Assembly: GCA_017427715.1 (NCBI GenBank) | Contig: JAFRSF010000007.1 | Coordinates: 1-58,707, forward strand | Length of the DNA: 58,707 bases | Direction of reading: 5' to 3' | Source of the DNA: Alphaproteobacteria bacterium | GTDB lineage: Bacteria; Pseudomonadota; Alphaproteobacteria; Rs-D84 | Part shown: piece by piece, positions 8,585-17,631 of the stretch | Position numbering within the stretch: position 1 is the stretch's first letter | Layout of the letters: every line of letters starts with the position of its first letter | The notes under the pieces: model-generated | What the model was told of the DNA's origin: nothing | What the model saw: the letters and a program-made list of their open reading frames with translations, nothing else | Databases searched by the model: none | Translations under genes and position numbers: made by a program

Positions 8585-9514
8585 TTATTTTACAAAAACG
8601 CTGAATATTTCCCAATGCGATGAACCAACAAATTGATCCACAGGAATTGCGGTTGTCATTTTATATGCAGCACTTTCTAGTATTTTTTTATCCCGCAAAA
8701 AAGTATTTGGATTACAAGATACATATATAATTCGTTTTACTTTTGATTTTGCCAGTTCTTTGGACTGATTCAGCGCACCTAAACGTGGCGGATCCATTAT
8801 CACAACTTCATATTGATTCAAATTACCCACAGATAACGGCTTTTTGAACAAATCGCGTTTTATGCCATTACCAAAAACATCAAAACCATGTGCATGTGTT
8901 GCAAAAGTAAAATTACCCAAACCACAAAATAAATCGGCCACACTTTTTGCGTTTCCTGTATATTTAACAACTAAATCACGCAAAATCTGTTCTGTTTCTA
9001 TGGTTGGTTGCAGAAAAGCACCCGGTATATAATTTATAACTTTATCATTAAATCTTATTTCAGGGTTTGCATATTTTCTAATTTCTTTTCCGTTCCATGT
9101 AATACGTATAATTGATGCAGGTAATTTTGTAACCGCATTTTTAAAATCAGTATTGCAATACTGCACCACAGAAGCGATACATATATCCGTTCCGTTTTCA
9201 CATTGTGTTATTAAAACACTGCCAGAACCTGTCCATGGTAATTTTGCGACATATGGCAAAACCGCATTTATTTCAGGCAATAAATTTGGACATTTATTTA
9301 TATCAATAACATCTTTGGAATGTGATTTATAAAACCCAAAATGTCCATCCGTAAATGCAAAATCTGCACGCCGCCGAACACCCGCATTGCCCCAAACAGG
9401 TTCGTGTGTAAAACCCAATTTTGGCAAATTAGATAATTTTTCATTGCGATAATTTACATTTGAAAAATCATACTGACAACCACCACATATATTAAAGAAA
9501 GGACACGTTTTCAT
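8585..9514 (-). CDS. RNA (uracil-5-)-methyltransferase, TrmA/RlmD family
   Basis: 309 residues. Cysteines C4, C10, C13 and C75 form the CX5CX2C...C iron-sulfur site typical of RlmD-like enzymes. The C-terminal methyltransferase domain shows D-L-F-C-G-L-G-N-F-T (SAM loop), MDPPRLG and VSCNPNTFLRD with the nucleophilic C267. These enzymes methylate C5 of uridine in 23S rRNA or tRNA using SAM. It lacks an N-terminal TRAM domain and is shorter than E. coli RlmD (~430), as is usual for the alphaproteobacterial form. AAAGG stands before the ATG. Target nucleotide not determined. It is divergent from lpxI. Confidence 0.85.
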   Translation of the reverse strand: MKTCPFFNICGGCQYDFSNVNYRNEKLSNLPKLGFTHEPVWGNAGVRRRADFAFTDGHFGFYKSHSKDVIDINKCPNLLPEINAVLPYVAKLPWTGSGSVLITQCENGTDICIASVVQYCNTDFKNAVTKLPASIIRITWNGKEIRKYANPEIRFNDKVINYIPGAFLQPTIETEQILRDLVVKYTGNAKSVADLFCGLGNFTFATHAHGFDVFGNGIKRDLFKKPLSVGNLNQYEVVIMDPPRLGALNQSKELAKSKVKRIIYVSCNPNTFLRDKKILESAAYKMTTAIPVDQFVGSSHWEIFSVFVK

Positions 9515-9594
9515 AAATAACCTTTGTATTGGTATATAATTTTAACATAAAAACTATCTTGATTCCAAGCAGTTTTGAAATTATTATATACAGT

Positions 9595-10413
9595 ATGATG
9601 AAAAACACAGATAAAAAAGTTGCTTTGTTTGCAGGTGCATTATCACTTCCATTTTTGGCGCGTGATGCGTTAAGAAAAAACGGATGGGATGTGTTTGTTA
9701 TTGGATTAAAGAACTTTTATGACCCAAAACTAAATCCTGATTTAGTTATTAGATTGGGTGGCGGTGGCACTGCTGCACGAGAATGTAAAAAACGTGGCAT
9801 TCACAAATTGGTATTTGTTGGCGCGTTGGGTCATATTAATTTATATGATATCAGACCAGATTTTTGGTCTATATCTGTGTTGCTTAGTGTTTTAAAACAT
9901 CAACGGGGGTATGATTCAATGGCTGTTGCTTTTAATAAAGCGTTAGAAAAACGCGGATATGAAATTGTTGCTGCTCAAGATTTAGCACCTGAATTAACAT
10001 TTGAAAAAACTGGAATTCAAACCAAGGTTAAACCATCTAAATCTGATGAACATGATATAGAACGTGCAATTCAGGTATCACAAACAATTGGTCGCGAAGA
10101 TATCGGTGCATCTGTGGTGGTTGATAAACAGGTTGTCGCAGTAGAAGCAGCCGAAGGAACTGCACACATGTTGGAACGTGTTGTTGAAATGCGCAAAAAT
10201 CGCAGAAAAACCGGTGGTGTATTCGCAAAAATGACGAAACCGGGTCAAGATTTACGAATTGATGTTCCTGCGATTGGGATTGATACTGTCAAAGCGGTCA
10301 AAGCAGCAAAATTACATGGTATAATTGTAAATGCAAAAACATGTTTTGTTATTGACAAACAAGCGGTTTTAGATGCGGCAAACAAAGCCAAGATATTTAT
10401 CAAAGCGATATAA
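9595..10413 (+). CDS. lpxI: UDP-2,3-diacylglucosamine pyrophosphatase LpxI
   Basis: About 272 residues. It hydrolyses UDP-2,3-diacylglucosamine to lipid X in lipid A synthesis, replacing LpxH in alphaproteobacteria. The N-terminal A-L-F-A-G-A-L-S-L-P and the C-terminal G-A-S-V-V-V-D-K-Q-V-V-A-V-E-A-A-E-G-T and M-T-K-P-G-Q-D-L-R-I-D-V-P-A-I-G segments are hallmarks of the family (DUF1009). The start is one of two tandem ATGs at 9595/9598, because the family begins just before the A-L-F-A-G strand; no clear Shine-Dalgarno site is seen. It is isolated from other lpx genes here. Its presence implies that the organism makes lipopolysaccharide. Confidence 0.92.
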   Translation: MMKNTDKKVALFAGALSLPFLARDALRKNGWDVFVIGLKNFYDPKLNPDLVIRLGGGGTAARECKKRGIHKLVFVGALGHINLYDIRPDFWSISVLLSVLKHQRGYDSMAVAFNKALEKRGYEIVAAQDLAPELTFEKTGIQTKVKPSKSDEHDIERAIQVSQTIGREDIGASVVVDKQVVAVEAAEGTAHMLERVVEMRKNRRKTGGVFAKMTKPGQDLRIDVPAIGIDTVKAVKAAKLHGIIVNAKTCFVIDKQAVLDAANKAKIFIKAI

Positions 10414-10438
10414 AAAACCGTCACAAGACGGCTTCTTT
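10414..10438 (+). terminator. Terminator after lpxI
   Basis: CCGTC (10418-10422) and GACGG (10427-10431) form a short stem followed by CTTCTTT. The convergent 10448-10777 gene ends nearby, so it may serve both directions. Confidence 0.5.
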
Positions 10439-10447
10439 AATAAATCT

Positions 10448-10777
10448 TTATTTCACAATGTCTTTGACTGTGACCTTGAATACAGTTTCTTGACCGGCAA
10501 GATTTGCTGCTTGGTAATCAACTGGAAATGTCACTTTGATTTCACGTGTTTCGCCCTTTTTAGCACCAATTAACTGTTCTTCAAACCCGGGTATAAATGC
10601 CCCAGACCCCAGTTGCAAGGCATAATCTGTGGATGTACCACCCTGAAATTGTTCACCGTTTAAAAAACCAGCAAAATCAATTATCACGATATCACCATTT
10701 TTCGCGTGTTGTTCGCATGCACCAACCAATATAGAACCACAAACAACTGCTGCCGCTGATACAAGTTTTCTTTTCAT
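10448..10777 (-). CDS. FKBP-type peptidyl-prolyl isomerase lipoprotein
   Basis: 109 residues. A signal peptide ends in a lipobox at L-V-G-A-C21, so the mature protein is probably lipid-anchored. The rest is a compact FKBP fold: [14 protein letters not shown], then [16 protein letters not shown] and V-F-P-V-D-Y. The V-D-Y and G-S-G-x-F-I-P-G-F-E motifs are like the trigger-factor/SlyD branch. It would catalyse proline isomerisation of envelope proteins. AAGGAAAG precedes the ATG. It is followed upstream by another lipoprotein gene on the same strand, which may be in the same operon. Confidence 0.85.
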   Translation of the reverse strand: MKRKLVSAAAVVCGSILVGACEQHAKNGDIVIIDFAGFLNGEQFQGGTSTDYALQLGSGAFIPGFEEQLIGAKKGETREIKVTFPVDYQAANLAGQETVFKVTVKDIVK

Positions 10778-10794
10778 TTTATACTTTCCTTTGA

Positions 10795-11343
10795 TTATTT
10801 GTTATAAACACATCTGAAACCGTATTCACGCATCGTAGCGCCTTCTGATTCAACCCTGTAATCAAAAAATGATGTTGGACGCATAACTTCAAACGAAGGT
10901 TCATCATAAATCATAACAATACTTTCTGCATTACGACCACATACATGTTTCATTTCATAATCTGCAACACGTGCCAATACCGTTCTAGAATCTGCATCAA
11001 TATCTGTACCAGATGCATTTTGCATTAAACGCAATCGCATTTGACGCACATCTGTATCACCCAACAATATTTCAACCCGAACCATTGTGCCTTTGTATTC
11101 TTGCCATCTGGTTTCTTTGCGGGCAGTATCCCAACGTACAGATGATGCTTCCCTTTCTGCCATGGTTCTTGGACGATACGAATCGATTTGTGCGAATTCG
11201 TTTTTATCGGTTATATATTCATTGGTTTGTTCATTATACGCAGTCCCATCTTTACCATCAGAACCGTAATAATCACTGTTGCTGCCGCCACAGCCAGCCA
11301 GCATCAAAACAGCACCCAAAATATAGAATATTGATTTTTTCAT
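10795..11343 (-). CDS. Hypothetical lipoprotein
   Basis: 182 residues. The start at 11343 is preceded by AGAGAGAAG; an upstream in-frame ATG at 11427 would disrupt the signal peptide. Signal peptide [18 protein letters not shown] with the lipid-carrying C18, then a low-complexity G/S/D stretch. The body is charged and mixed, with two later cysteines (H-V-C-G and F-R-C-V). I do not recognise a domain. It lies 17 bp upstream of the FKBP lipoprotein start on the same strand, so the two probably share a transcript. The divergent VirB11-like gene starts 77 bp away. Confidence 0.75.
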   Translation of the reverse strand: MKKSIFYILGAVLMLAGCGGSNSDYYGSDGKDGTAYNEQTNEYITDKNEFAQIDSYRPRTMAEREASSVRWDTARKETRWQEYKGTMVRVEILLGDTDVRQMRLRLMQNASGTDIDADSRTVLARVADYEMKHVCGRNAESIVMIYDEPSFEVMRPTSFFDYRVESEGATMREYGFRCVYNK

Positions 11344-11420
11344 TTTTGCTTCTCTCTTTTTTTCTATTTTATCAAATAAACTGTTTTGATTCAAGCCGCG
11401 ATTTATGATAAAATAAAAAT

Positions 11421-12380
11421 ATGGCAAATGTAGTTCTTGAATCTTTGTTAAAACCTTTGGAAGAGTTTTATACTCCTTCTTTTGTTGAAGAAATTGCTAT
11501 AAATCATGCAGGTGAAGTATGGTTGCGTTTGCATGGCGCACGTGTTCCATGGGTTGCTTATAATTCAGAAATCTTATCTAAACAATATCTGGTGGATTTA
11601 ATTCATACTGTTGCAAATATTTACGAAAGGCCGTTTAATCCAACCAAAGGTATTCCTGTGGTTTATGCTACATTACCTGGGAATCATCGTTTTACCGCCA
11701 TTGCTGGACCAAATGTTCAATATGATGAACGCGATGTGACCGGCGGTGTTGCGCTGAATATTCGTGGTGGTGGTGTCCAAGAAACCAGTTTTGAAAATTA
11801 TCACTTAGAAAAAGGGAAACAATTATTAAAAGTAAAACCACGCAAATCGATTCGTCCTGATGACCCATATGACAGATTGATGTCTGCAATCAATGACGGC
11901 AGTCCTATTTTAATAAGTGGTGCAACGGCAACTGGTAAAACAACATTTTTGAATCACATGTTGACACTGATTGACCAGAACAGTCGTGTTATTACCGTTG
12001 AAGACGCACGCGAAATACATGTACCACAAAAAAATCGAGTACACTTTATTTTATCCAGAACAGAACAAAATAATGATTTTAATTATGCACGATTACTTGA
12101 TTTGGTTGTCCGTATGACCCCAGACGTGATTATTGGTGGCGAAATATCAACAGATAACGCATCTGTATTGTGGGAAATGTTGGGTACCGGTCACGACCAT
12201 TTTTATACTACGATTCATGCAGAATCAGCAGAGGCAGCATACGCAGCATTTGCAGACCGTATTTTACATACACAACCTGCGTATAATCGTACAGATTTAA
12301 TTGCAGAAATGAAAAAGAAAATCCGCGTTGTTCAATTATCGCGTGATGGTGCCCTGCGTGCTGTGACAGAGGTTGTGTAA
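11421..12380 (+). CDS. VirB11-like secretion ATPase, stand-alone
   Basis: 319 residues of the GspE/PilT/VirB11 hexameric ATPase superfamily. Walker A G-A-T-A-T-G-K-T at 167-174, the Asp box V-E-D-A-R-E-I, Walker B D-V-I-I-G-G-E-I-S and the His box T-T-I-H-A-E-S-A are all present, so ATPase activity is expected. The length and domain order (N-terminal domain, then RecA core, without a zinc finger) fit VirB11 rather than PilT or GspE. VirB11 energises type IV secretion. No VirB4, VirB8-10 or VirD4 gene is visible in the window. The three small genes downstream are on the same strand and could be partners. Confidence 0.85.
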   Translation: MANVVLESLLKPLEEFYTPSFVEEIAINHAGEVWLRLHGARVPWVAYNSEILSKQYLVDLIHTVANIYERPFNPTKGIPVVYATLPGNHRFTAIAGPNVQYDERDVTGGVALNIRGGGVQETSFENYHLEKGKQLLKVKPRKSIRPDDPYDRLMSAINDGSPILISGATATGKTTFLNHMLTLIDQNSRVITVEDAREIHVPQKNRVHFILSRTEQNNDFNYARLLDLVVRMTPDVIIGGEISTDNASVLWEMLGTGHDHFYTTIHAESAEAAYAAFADRILHTQPAYNRTDLIAEMKKKIRVVQLSRDGALRAVTEVV

Positions 12381-12448
12381 ACCTACAAAAAACTTGCAAT
12401 CCAATGATTTAAAGGTATACTATTCCCGACAAAACGGGGATATAAAAC

Positions 12449-12715
12449 ATGGCTGCTACAGAAAACAACGGAATAAACTGGGAAAAAATATTTGGCACAT
12501 CTATAAAAATCACAGTTCCATATATTATTGGAATTACAGTTGGTTCCAAATATATGGAAAATAATATGGGTTGGATAGATGTAATGACACAAGGAATCTT
12601 AGCTTTCTGCGTATGTTATTTGTCTGGCGCATTATTAAACGGTATCTACAATATAATAAACACACAAAAAAACAAACAGTTACCAGAACATCAAAACAAC
12701 CAAAACGGTCGTTAA
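12449..12715 (+). CDS. Small two-helix membrane protein
   Basis: 88 residues with hydrophobic segments at ~22-40 and ~48-70. It ends in a polar tail N-Q-N-G-R. It has a promoter just upstream (TTGCAA, 16-bp spacer, TATACT at about 12395-12422). It resembles the next gene in size, topology and the last residues G-R, so the two may be ancient paralogues. No family is recognised. Its position after the VirB11-like ATPase makes a role in the membrane part of that system conceivable, but this is only inference. Confidence 0.65.
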   Translation: MAATENNGINWEKIFGTSIKITVPYIIGITVGSKYMENNMGWIDVMTQGILAFCVCYLSGALLNGIYNIINTQKNKQLPEHQNNQNGR

Positions 12716-12751
12716 GACACAACAAAAATTTAATAAACAAAAGGATTGAAA

Positions 12752-12994
12752 ATGTCAGACAAAGAAAAACAAGATAATGAATGGACTTATAAGATTAGAT
12801 TCTCGATCAGCGGTACTGTTATGTACGCTATTGGTCTTGCAAGCGGTACTGCAAATCAAATGCTGGAAACATCTACAAACATAGATTGGAATTATCTGAT
12901 TTCCAATACTGTTCAGCAATCTGCCCTTGTTTTCTCTGGCAGTATTGGAGTTTTTGCTTTACTAGATTATGTAAACAAAAAACGTGGTCGTTAA
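12752..12994 (+). CDS. Small membrane protein, possible paralogue of the preceding gene
   Basis: 80 residues. The ATG at 12752 follows AAGGA by the right distance; the in-frame TTG at 12746 is less likely. Two moderately hydrophobic segments at ~18-38 and ~50-70, with a charged start (S-D-K-E-K-Q-D-N-E-W) and a basic end (N-K-K-R-G-R). The organisation matches that of the 12449 gene. Function unknown. Confidence 0.65.
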   Translation: MSDKEKQDNEWTYKIRFSISGTVMYAIGLASGTANQMLETSTNIDWNYLISNTVQQSALVFSGSIGVFALLDYVNKKRGR

Positions 12995-13024
12995 AATAAT
13001 AAACAACAAAAAAACGAGACAAAA

Positions 13025-13438
13025 ATGATGAGTGTATTTGAACAAAAAATGTTACAAAAATTTAAAAAATTACTAGAACAACCAGATATTGAGATAGAAG
13101 ACGTTCCTGGTTCAGTAGAATACCCAGTAAACGGTTACAAGCTTAAACACAAAATAATAGTTAATACAGAATGTAAAACAGAACAAATTTTGTTTATAGA
13201 ACGAGATGGGATGAGTGGCAATTGTAGAAGTATAAAAATAACAAATTTGAATACAGATTTGAATAAAGAGCTAAGCGAAGAGTTTAAACAATTGCTAGTT
13301 GATATGATACACGACAAATATAGAAAAGATGAGGAAAAAAAGCGAGCAGAAGCAGTCGTTAAAAACAGACAGAAAAACGAACAGAAAGTATTAGATTATC
13401 TTGATTCTTTCATCTCGGCAAGTCTCGATTCTAGATAA
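13025..13438 (+). CDS. Hypothetical coiled-coil protein
   Basis: 137 residues, soluble and highly charged. The first ~80 residues look like a mixed alpha/beta domain with a G-Y-K-L-K-H-K-I-I-V strand. The last ~60 residues form a long K/E-rich helix (K-Y-R-K-D-E-E-K-K-R-A-E-A-V). Two tandem ATGs at 13025 and 13028 are possible starts. It is third in a row with the two small membrane proteins and ends at a terminator shared with priA. Not recognised. Confidence 0.6.
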   Translation: MMSVFEQKMLQKFKKLLEQPDIEIEDVPGSVEYPVNGYKLKHKIIVNTECKTEQILFIERDGMSGNCRSIKITNLNTDLNKELSEEFKQLLVDMIHDKYRKDEEKKRAEAVVKNRQKNEQKVLDYLDSFISASLDSR

Positions 13439-13447
13439 AAGAAAACA

Positions 13448-13476
13448 AACCCTGAATTATTTCAGGGTTTTATTTT
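13448..13476. terminator. Terminator between 13025-13438 and priA
   Basis: AACCCTGAA and TTCAGGGTT form a 9-bp stem with a TTAT loop, followed by TTATTTTA. It sits between convergent genes and can act in both directions. Confidence 0.8.
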
Positions 13477-15721
13477 ACATAAAATTCTGGGGATTGACGT
13501 CGATTTTAACACGAACATTGGCGGGCTGTTTTACTTTGTTCAGCCAATCGCGAACAATGGGTTGCAAGTTTGCTTTGGCTTCGCCTGCGACCAAAAAACG
13601 CATACGGTACCAATTGCGAATTTGATAAATCTGGGCTGCGATTGGTCCCATTATTTTTCCACCGTTTAATTTCGGTGCTGCATTTGCCAATTGTTCGCAA
13701 TATTTTTTCAACGTTGTTTCTTTGTCTGCCTCTACCACCACAGCAATTAATTGACCATACGGTGGCATTTTAGCGTTTTTGCGTGATTCCATATCAGACG
13801 CAATAAATTCATCACGGTTACCAGCACAAATTGCAGTTATAACAGGATGTTCAGGTTGATAAGTTTGCAACAACACACGTCCTGGAAATTCACCACGCCC
13901 TGCCCGACCTGCCACTTGAAATAATTGTTGGAAAGTATGTTCGCCAGCGCGAAAATCCGTACCAAACAACCCCATATCCGCATCAACAACACCAACCAAA
14001 GTCAAATTTGGAAAATGATGTCCCTTTGCCAAAATCTGTGTTCCAATCACAATATCTATTTCACCACTTTCCATTTTATGAACTAATCTTTCCAATGCTT
14101 CACGTGACATTATTGTATCACTGGAAACCAATGCTGTGCGCGCGTTTGGAAACTTTATCGACACTTCTTCTTGAATTTTTTCAAGTCCAACACCACGCAT
14201 AGAAACTTCACCACAACACTGTGGGCATTTATCAGGCAACACAACTGTTTTCCCACACATATGACATAATAATTTACCAATATGTTTATGATAATTCATA
14301 CCCACAGAACAATCAGGACACTGTGCAACCCAACCGCACTTTTTACACTGAACAATCGGTGCAAAACCACGACGATTTATAAACAACATAACCTGTCTGT
14401 GTTGTGCCAAAGTATTCGATATTTCTTCACATAGTTGCGGTGATAAATTACCACTTGTTTCTTGGTCTGAATCTTTATCAATCTTGTATGATTCTGGTCT
14501 TTGTTCACGCATATCTATGGTTTCAATTTTTGGTAACTGTGCGCCACCAAAACGCGACATCAAACGCAGACGTTTATATTTGCCCAGCGCAACATTATGC
14601 AATGTTTCTATTGATGGTGTAGCACTGGCCAAGATTACCGGAAAATTCGCTATCTTGGCACGTAATATTGCCATATCACGTGCATGATAATTTCCCATAT
14701 CTTCTTGTTTATATGACGTATCATGTTCTTCATCAATGACTATCAATCCCAGATTTTGCCAGGGCAAAAACAAAGCACTGCGTGTTCCAACAACCATTTT
14801 AATATTTCCATTTGCAACACCACGCCAAATTTCACGTCTTCGTGCAGCAGTTAAATTACTGTGCCACACGACAGGTGGCGCACCAAAACGCTTTTCAAAT
14901 CGCGATATAAATTGAGCAGTCAACGCGATTTCAGGCATCATTAACAAAACTGATTTACCAGCATTATACGCGCGCAAAGCAGAATCAAAATACACTTGTG
15001 TTTTACCAGAGCCGGTTATTCCATCTAATAAATGAACGGAAAACATATTCTGTTTCAACGCGTCAGCAATAATATCAGCCGCCGATTGTTGTTCATTACT
15101 TAAAACAACTGTACCCGTGTCGTGATATTTATAATCAAATGTATTATTATTTTTCACACGTTGTTCAACCGGAATTAAAATGCCCGTTTTTATCATGGTT
15201 TTTACAACAGATAAACTAACATGCGCAATGTTTTGAATATCATTTACAGACATTGCATCATTATCATTTGACTGAAACGCGTCAAAAACCGCCAACCGCG
15301 CATCTGTCATTTTGGCATTATTATCAAAATTAAACGCATATAATTGTTCAATTGGTGGCGGATTAAAGGCATCTGGGACATTTATAATTAAACGCAACAC
15401 TGACCCAGGTGTCATCAAAGTCCAATCAGACATTTTGTAAATCCAATCTATATCAAATTGTGATAAACGCCCCAAAGAACACACTTCTATGATTGGTTTT
15501 ATTTTTGATACTTCAAGATTACTGTCCCCCACCCCAACAATAACACCGATATATTGTTTATTCATTACAGTGCATCTAACAAAATTGCCAATATCTGCAG
15601 ATTCGGTTAAACGATAATCGTAACCTGTGTTAATTACGTTTGGTATAAGAACTTTAACAATGTCACCAGATTTGAACATATCCTTAACGTACCCATTTTT
15701 TTTATATTTTTCAATAAACAT
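13475..15721 (-). CDS. priA: Primosomal replication-restart helicase PriA
   Basis: Up to 748 residues. The N-terminal 3'-DNA-binding domain begins V-K-V-L-I-P-N-V-I-N-T-G-Y-D-Y-R-L. The helicase core has D-G-I-T-G-S-G-K-T-Q-V-Y (Walker A), DEEHDTSYKQ (DEEH box) and Y-H-A-R-D-M-A. Paired C-x2-C clusters (CKKCGW, CPDC, CHMC, CPQC) form the two zinc sites that PriA needs for primosome assembly. The C-terminal motifs G-T-Q-I-L-A-K-G-H and Q-V-A-G-R-A-G-R are intact. PriA reloads the replisome at collapsed forks. The in-frame ATG at 15679 is an alternative start much closer to the conserved N-terminus. Confidence 0.95.
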   Translation of the reverse strand: MFIEKYKKNGYVKDMFKSGDIVKVLIPNVINTGYDYRLTESADIGNFVRCTVMNKQYIGVIVGVGDSNLEVSKIKPIIEVCSLGRLSQFDIDWIYKMSDWTLMTPGSVLRLIINVPDAFNPPPIEQLYAFNFDNNAKMTDARLAVFDAFQSNDNDAMSVNDIQNIAHVSLSVVKTMIKTGILIPVEQRVKNNNTFDYKYHDTGTVVLSNEQQSAADIIADALKQNMFSVHLLDGITGSGKTQVYFDSALRAYNAGKSVLLMMPEIALTAQFISRFEKRFGAPPVVWHSNLTAARRREIWRGVANGNIKMVVGTRSALFLPWQNLGLIVIDEEHDTSYKQEDMGNYHARDMAILRAKIANFPVILASATPSIETLHNVALGKYKRLRLMSRFGGAQLPKIETIDMREQRPESYKIDKDSDQETSGNLSPQLCEEISNTLAQHRQVMLFINRRGFAPIVQCKKCGWVAQCPDCSVGMNYHKHIGKLLCHMCGKTVVLPDKCPQCCGEVSMRGVGLEKIQEEVSIKFPNARTALVSSDTIMSREALERLVHKMESGEIDIVIGTQILAKGHHFPNLTLVGVVDADMGLFGTDFRAGEHTFQQLFQVAGRAGRGEFPGRVLLQTYQPEHPVITAICAGNRDEFIASDMESRKNAKMPPYGQLIAVVVEADKETTLKKYCEQLANAAPKLNGGKIMGPIAAQIYQIRNWYRMRFLVAGEAKANLQPIVRDWLNKVKQPANVRVKIDVNPQNFM

Positions 15722-15744
15722 TTTGATATTGATTTACATATTTG

Positions 15745-15772
15745 TTGCAAATGATTAACTTTTCGATATAAT
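15745..15772 (+). promoter_or_regulatory. Promoter of the 15.8-kb leader/small RNA
   Basis: TTGCAA (15745-15750), 16-bp spacer, TATAAT (15767-15772). The same TTGCAA-16-TATAAT form precedes the candidate small RNA at 49.9 kb. A transcript would start at about 15780. Confidence 0.7.
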
Positions 15773-15779
15773 CGTATAC

Positions 15780-15965
15780 GATACAGGGTGTTTCTGTATC
15801 GGGGTGTGATTGCCTCGCGATTATCAGCATCAGAGAATGATGTAAAAAATCTCCTACTGTTTATGGTAGGAGGGTGTAGGAATATATAAATACTGCACAC
15901 TATTTCCTGATAATAATAGCAATCAACCTCCTACCACCAAATATTTGTTTGGTGGCATTTTGTTT
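15780..15965 (+). ncRNA. Candidate structured leader or small RNA with alternative pairings
   Basis: A ~185-nt noncoding transcript is predicted between a good promoter and an intrinsic terminator. Hairpin GATACAG (15780-15786) / CTGTATC (15794-15800). The segment GTAGGAGG (15866-15873) can pair either with CTCCTAC upstream (15851-15857) or with CCTCCTAC downstream (15927-15934), so two folds exclude each other. The terminator stem CCACCAAA (15934-15941) / TTTGGTGG (15948-15955) with CATTTTGTTTT follows directly. The next gene starts 29 bp after it, so this could be an attenuator for the kinase-like gene or an independent RNA. GTAGGAGGG is also complementary to a loop of the RNA at 7660-7840. 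Confidence 0.55.
15934..15965 (+). terminator. Terminator hairpin upstream of the 15994 gene
   Basis: Eight-pair stem CCACCAAA/TTTGGTGG with a six-base loop and a T-rich tail. It lies between the promoter at 15745 and the ribosome site of the gene at 15994, a layout compatible with attenuation. Confidence 0.75.
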
Positions 15966-15993
15966 TAACCAAAAAACAACAGGAGATTGTATC

Positions 15994-16719
15994 ATGTTAT
16001 ATAAATATACGGTAAAATTGATTTGGTATTATATATTGTCCATTGTTATACCATCAAAGAAAATGCACCATAAATGCGATAAATATAAAAACAAATTACG
16101 TGATTATAAAAACAAATTAAATGCTTTGTATAACGTATGCAAAGATATAGACATTCATAAAATTCGCACTGTCAAAGGTGGACATAATATCGGATTTATA
16201 ATCAATGATAAATACGTATTTAAAACCAAAGACCGCGATAGTTCTGATATCAACAAAGTTATCAAAGAAAAACGCATAACAGATGCTTTTGCAAATATTG
16301 TTTCTGTCAAAATACCCAAAATAGATATAGTGGATGCTGGTCAATACGTATTTGTCAAGTATGATTTTATCTCTGGAAAAAATCTGACTGATTTTTCATT
16401 ACGCACAATTATAAAATATCGTAAGACCTGGACAAAACAAATAGCACAATTCATATTTACTATGCACAATCATTTTCCAGATATGATAAATGATTTAAAA
16501 GACCATGACGGCGACAGCTGGGGCCATAATGATATCTGCAATAATATGATTGTTGATACAAAAACAATGAAAATTATTGGTATTATTGATTGGGAATACG
16601 CTGGTTGGAATTTTGTAGAAACAGAAATACAAAATTGCACAATGTATTCACCTAAACTTATTCAAGCAGATTTTGATATACTGATTCGTGCAGAATATGC
16701 AAGCATCAGGAATAAATAA
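15994..16719 (+). CDS. Phosphotransferase, APH/choline-kinase-like
   Basis: 241 residues. The ATG at 15994 follows AGGAGATTGTATC; the GTG-initiated longer frame from 15949 would run through the terminator hairpin. Residues 1-50 hold a hydrophobic stretch and a basic coiled segment. The kinase-like core has V-K-G-G-H-N-I-G-F and Y-V-F-K-T-K (ATP lysine), the catalytic S-W-G-H-N-D-I-C-N-N-M and the metal-binding I-I-D-W-E-Y-A-G. It matches the APH/choline kinase superfamily in which the loop is H-x-D/N. Here the sequence reads H-N-D-x4-N, as in LicA-like and CotS-like kinases. Possible substrates include choline, sugars and drugs. Confidence 0.75.
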   Translation: MLYKYTVKLIWYYILSIVIPSKKMHHKCDKYKNKLRDYKNKLNALYNVCKDIDIHKIRTVKGGHNIGFIINDKYVFKTKDRDSSDINKVIKEKRITDAFANIVSVKIPKIDIVDAGQYVFVKYDFISGKNLTDFSLRTIIKYRKTWTKQIAQFIFTMHNHFPDMINDLKDHDGDSWGHNDICNNMIVDTKTMKIIGIIDWEYAGWNFVETEIQNCTMYSPKLIQADFDILIRAEYASIRNK

Positions 16720-16731
16720 TCATCAAAGCAA

Positions 16732-17631
16732 TCATGATATTTTTGCCAAAACATGTTCAACATCTATATCTGTTGGAACGTGCAAGATTTCATAATTTGG
16801 TGTAAATTGGGTTTTAAACCAAGTCCTTTGTCTTTTGGCATATTGATTTGTTTTTGTAATCCAATTTTCAATTGCTTGGTCTTCTGTTATTTCGCCACGC
16901 AACATTTTACAAAGTTGTTCCCCACCAATTGCGCGTTTTTCGTCCATATTGTTATCCAAAATATATTTTGCTTCGTCCAGTGCAGCACCCGACATCATCT
17001 TTGGTACACGAACGGCAATTCTTTGCAGCAACAATTCACGATTTGGATTTATTAATATTTTGTACGCATCCGGAACCAACGCACCATGTCGTGGCATTTT
17101 TTGCCACTGTGATAATGAGATGCCTGTTTCCAGAAAAACTTCTACTGCACGCGCGGTCCGTTGTGGGTCTGTTTTAATAAAATCTTCTGGCAATAATTTA
17201 AATACTGCATCTGGACACATTTTGACCATTTCACGTGCTTTTGCCCTGTTTTCCTTACTGATTTCTGGTATTGAAGAAATACCATGTATCAGAACATTGA
17301 TGTAATATCCACTGCCACCAACAAAAATCGGTATTTTACCCATTTTAACAACGGCTGTCATCGCATCTGTTGCCAAATGCAAATAATCAGCCACACTAAG
17401 ATGTTCATGCAACGATAATATTGAAAACAATTTATATGGTACACCATCTATTTCTTCAAAATTATCTTTGGGTAGACCTGCAAATGGTGAAGCAGAAATT
17501 GTTTCAATATCACGATATATTTGAACACTGTCGCAATTTATAATTGCACCATTTATTTTCTTTGCCAATTTATGTGCAAAATCAGATTTCCCTGATGCTG
17601 TTGGACCTGCAATAATCAAAGATTTTATTTT
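16732..17631 (-). CDS. miaA: tRNA dimethylallyltransferase MiaA
   Basis: 299 residues from the ATG at 17631; the longer frame from 17679 adds residues outside the family pattern. The P-loop G-P-T-A-S-G-K-S is at 10-17, followed by the D-S-x-Q-x-Y-R tRNA/DMAPP motif, V-G-G-S-G-Y-Y-I and D-P-Q-R-T-A-R-A-V-E-V. The enzyme prenylates A37 of tRNAs reading codons that start with U. It is convergent with the kinase-like gene at 15994. It has all catalytic residues. Confidence 0.95.
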   Translation of the reverse strand, partial: KIKSLIIAGPTASGKSDFAHKLAKKINGAIINCDSVQIYRDIETISASPFAGLPKDNFEEIDGVPYKLFSILSLHEHLSVADYLHLATDAMTAVVKMGKIPIFVGGSGYYINVLIHGISSIPEISKENRAKAREMVKMCPDAVFKLLPEDFIKTDPQRTARAVEVFLETGISLSQWQKMPRHGALVPDAYKILINPNRELLLQRIAVRVPKMMSGAALDEAKYILDNNMDEKRAIGGEQLCKMLRGEITEDQAIENWITKTNQYAKRQRTWFKTQFTPNYEILHVPTDIDVEHVLAKIS

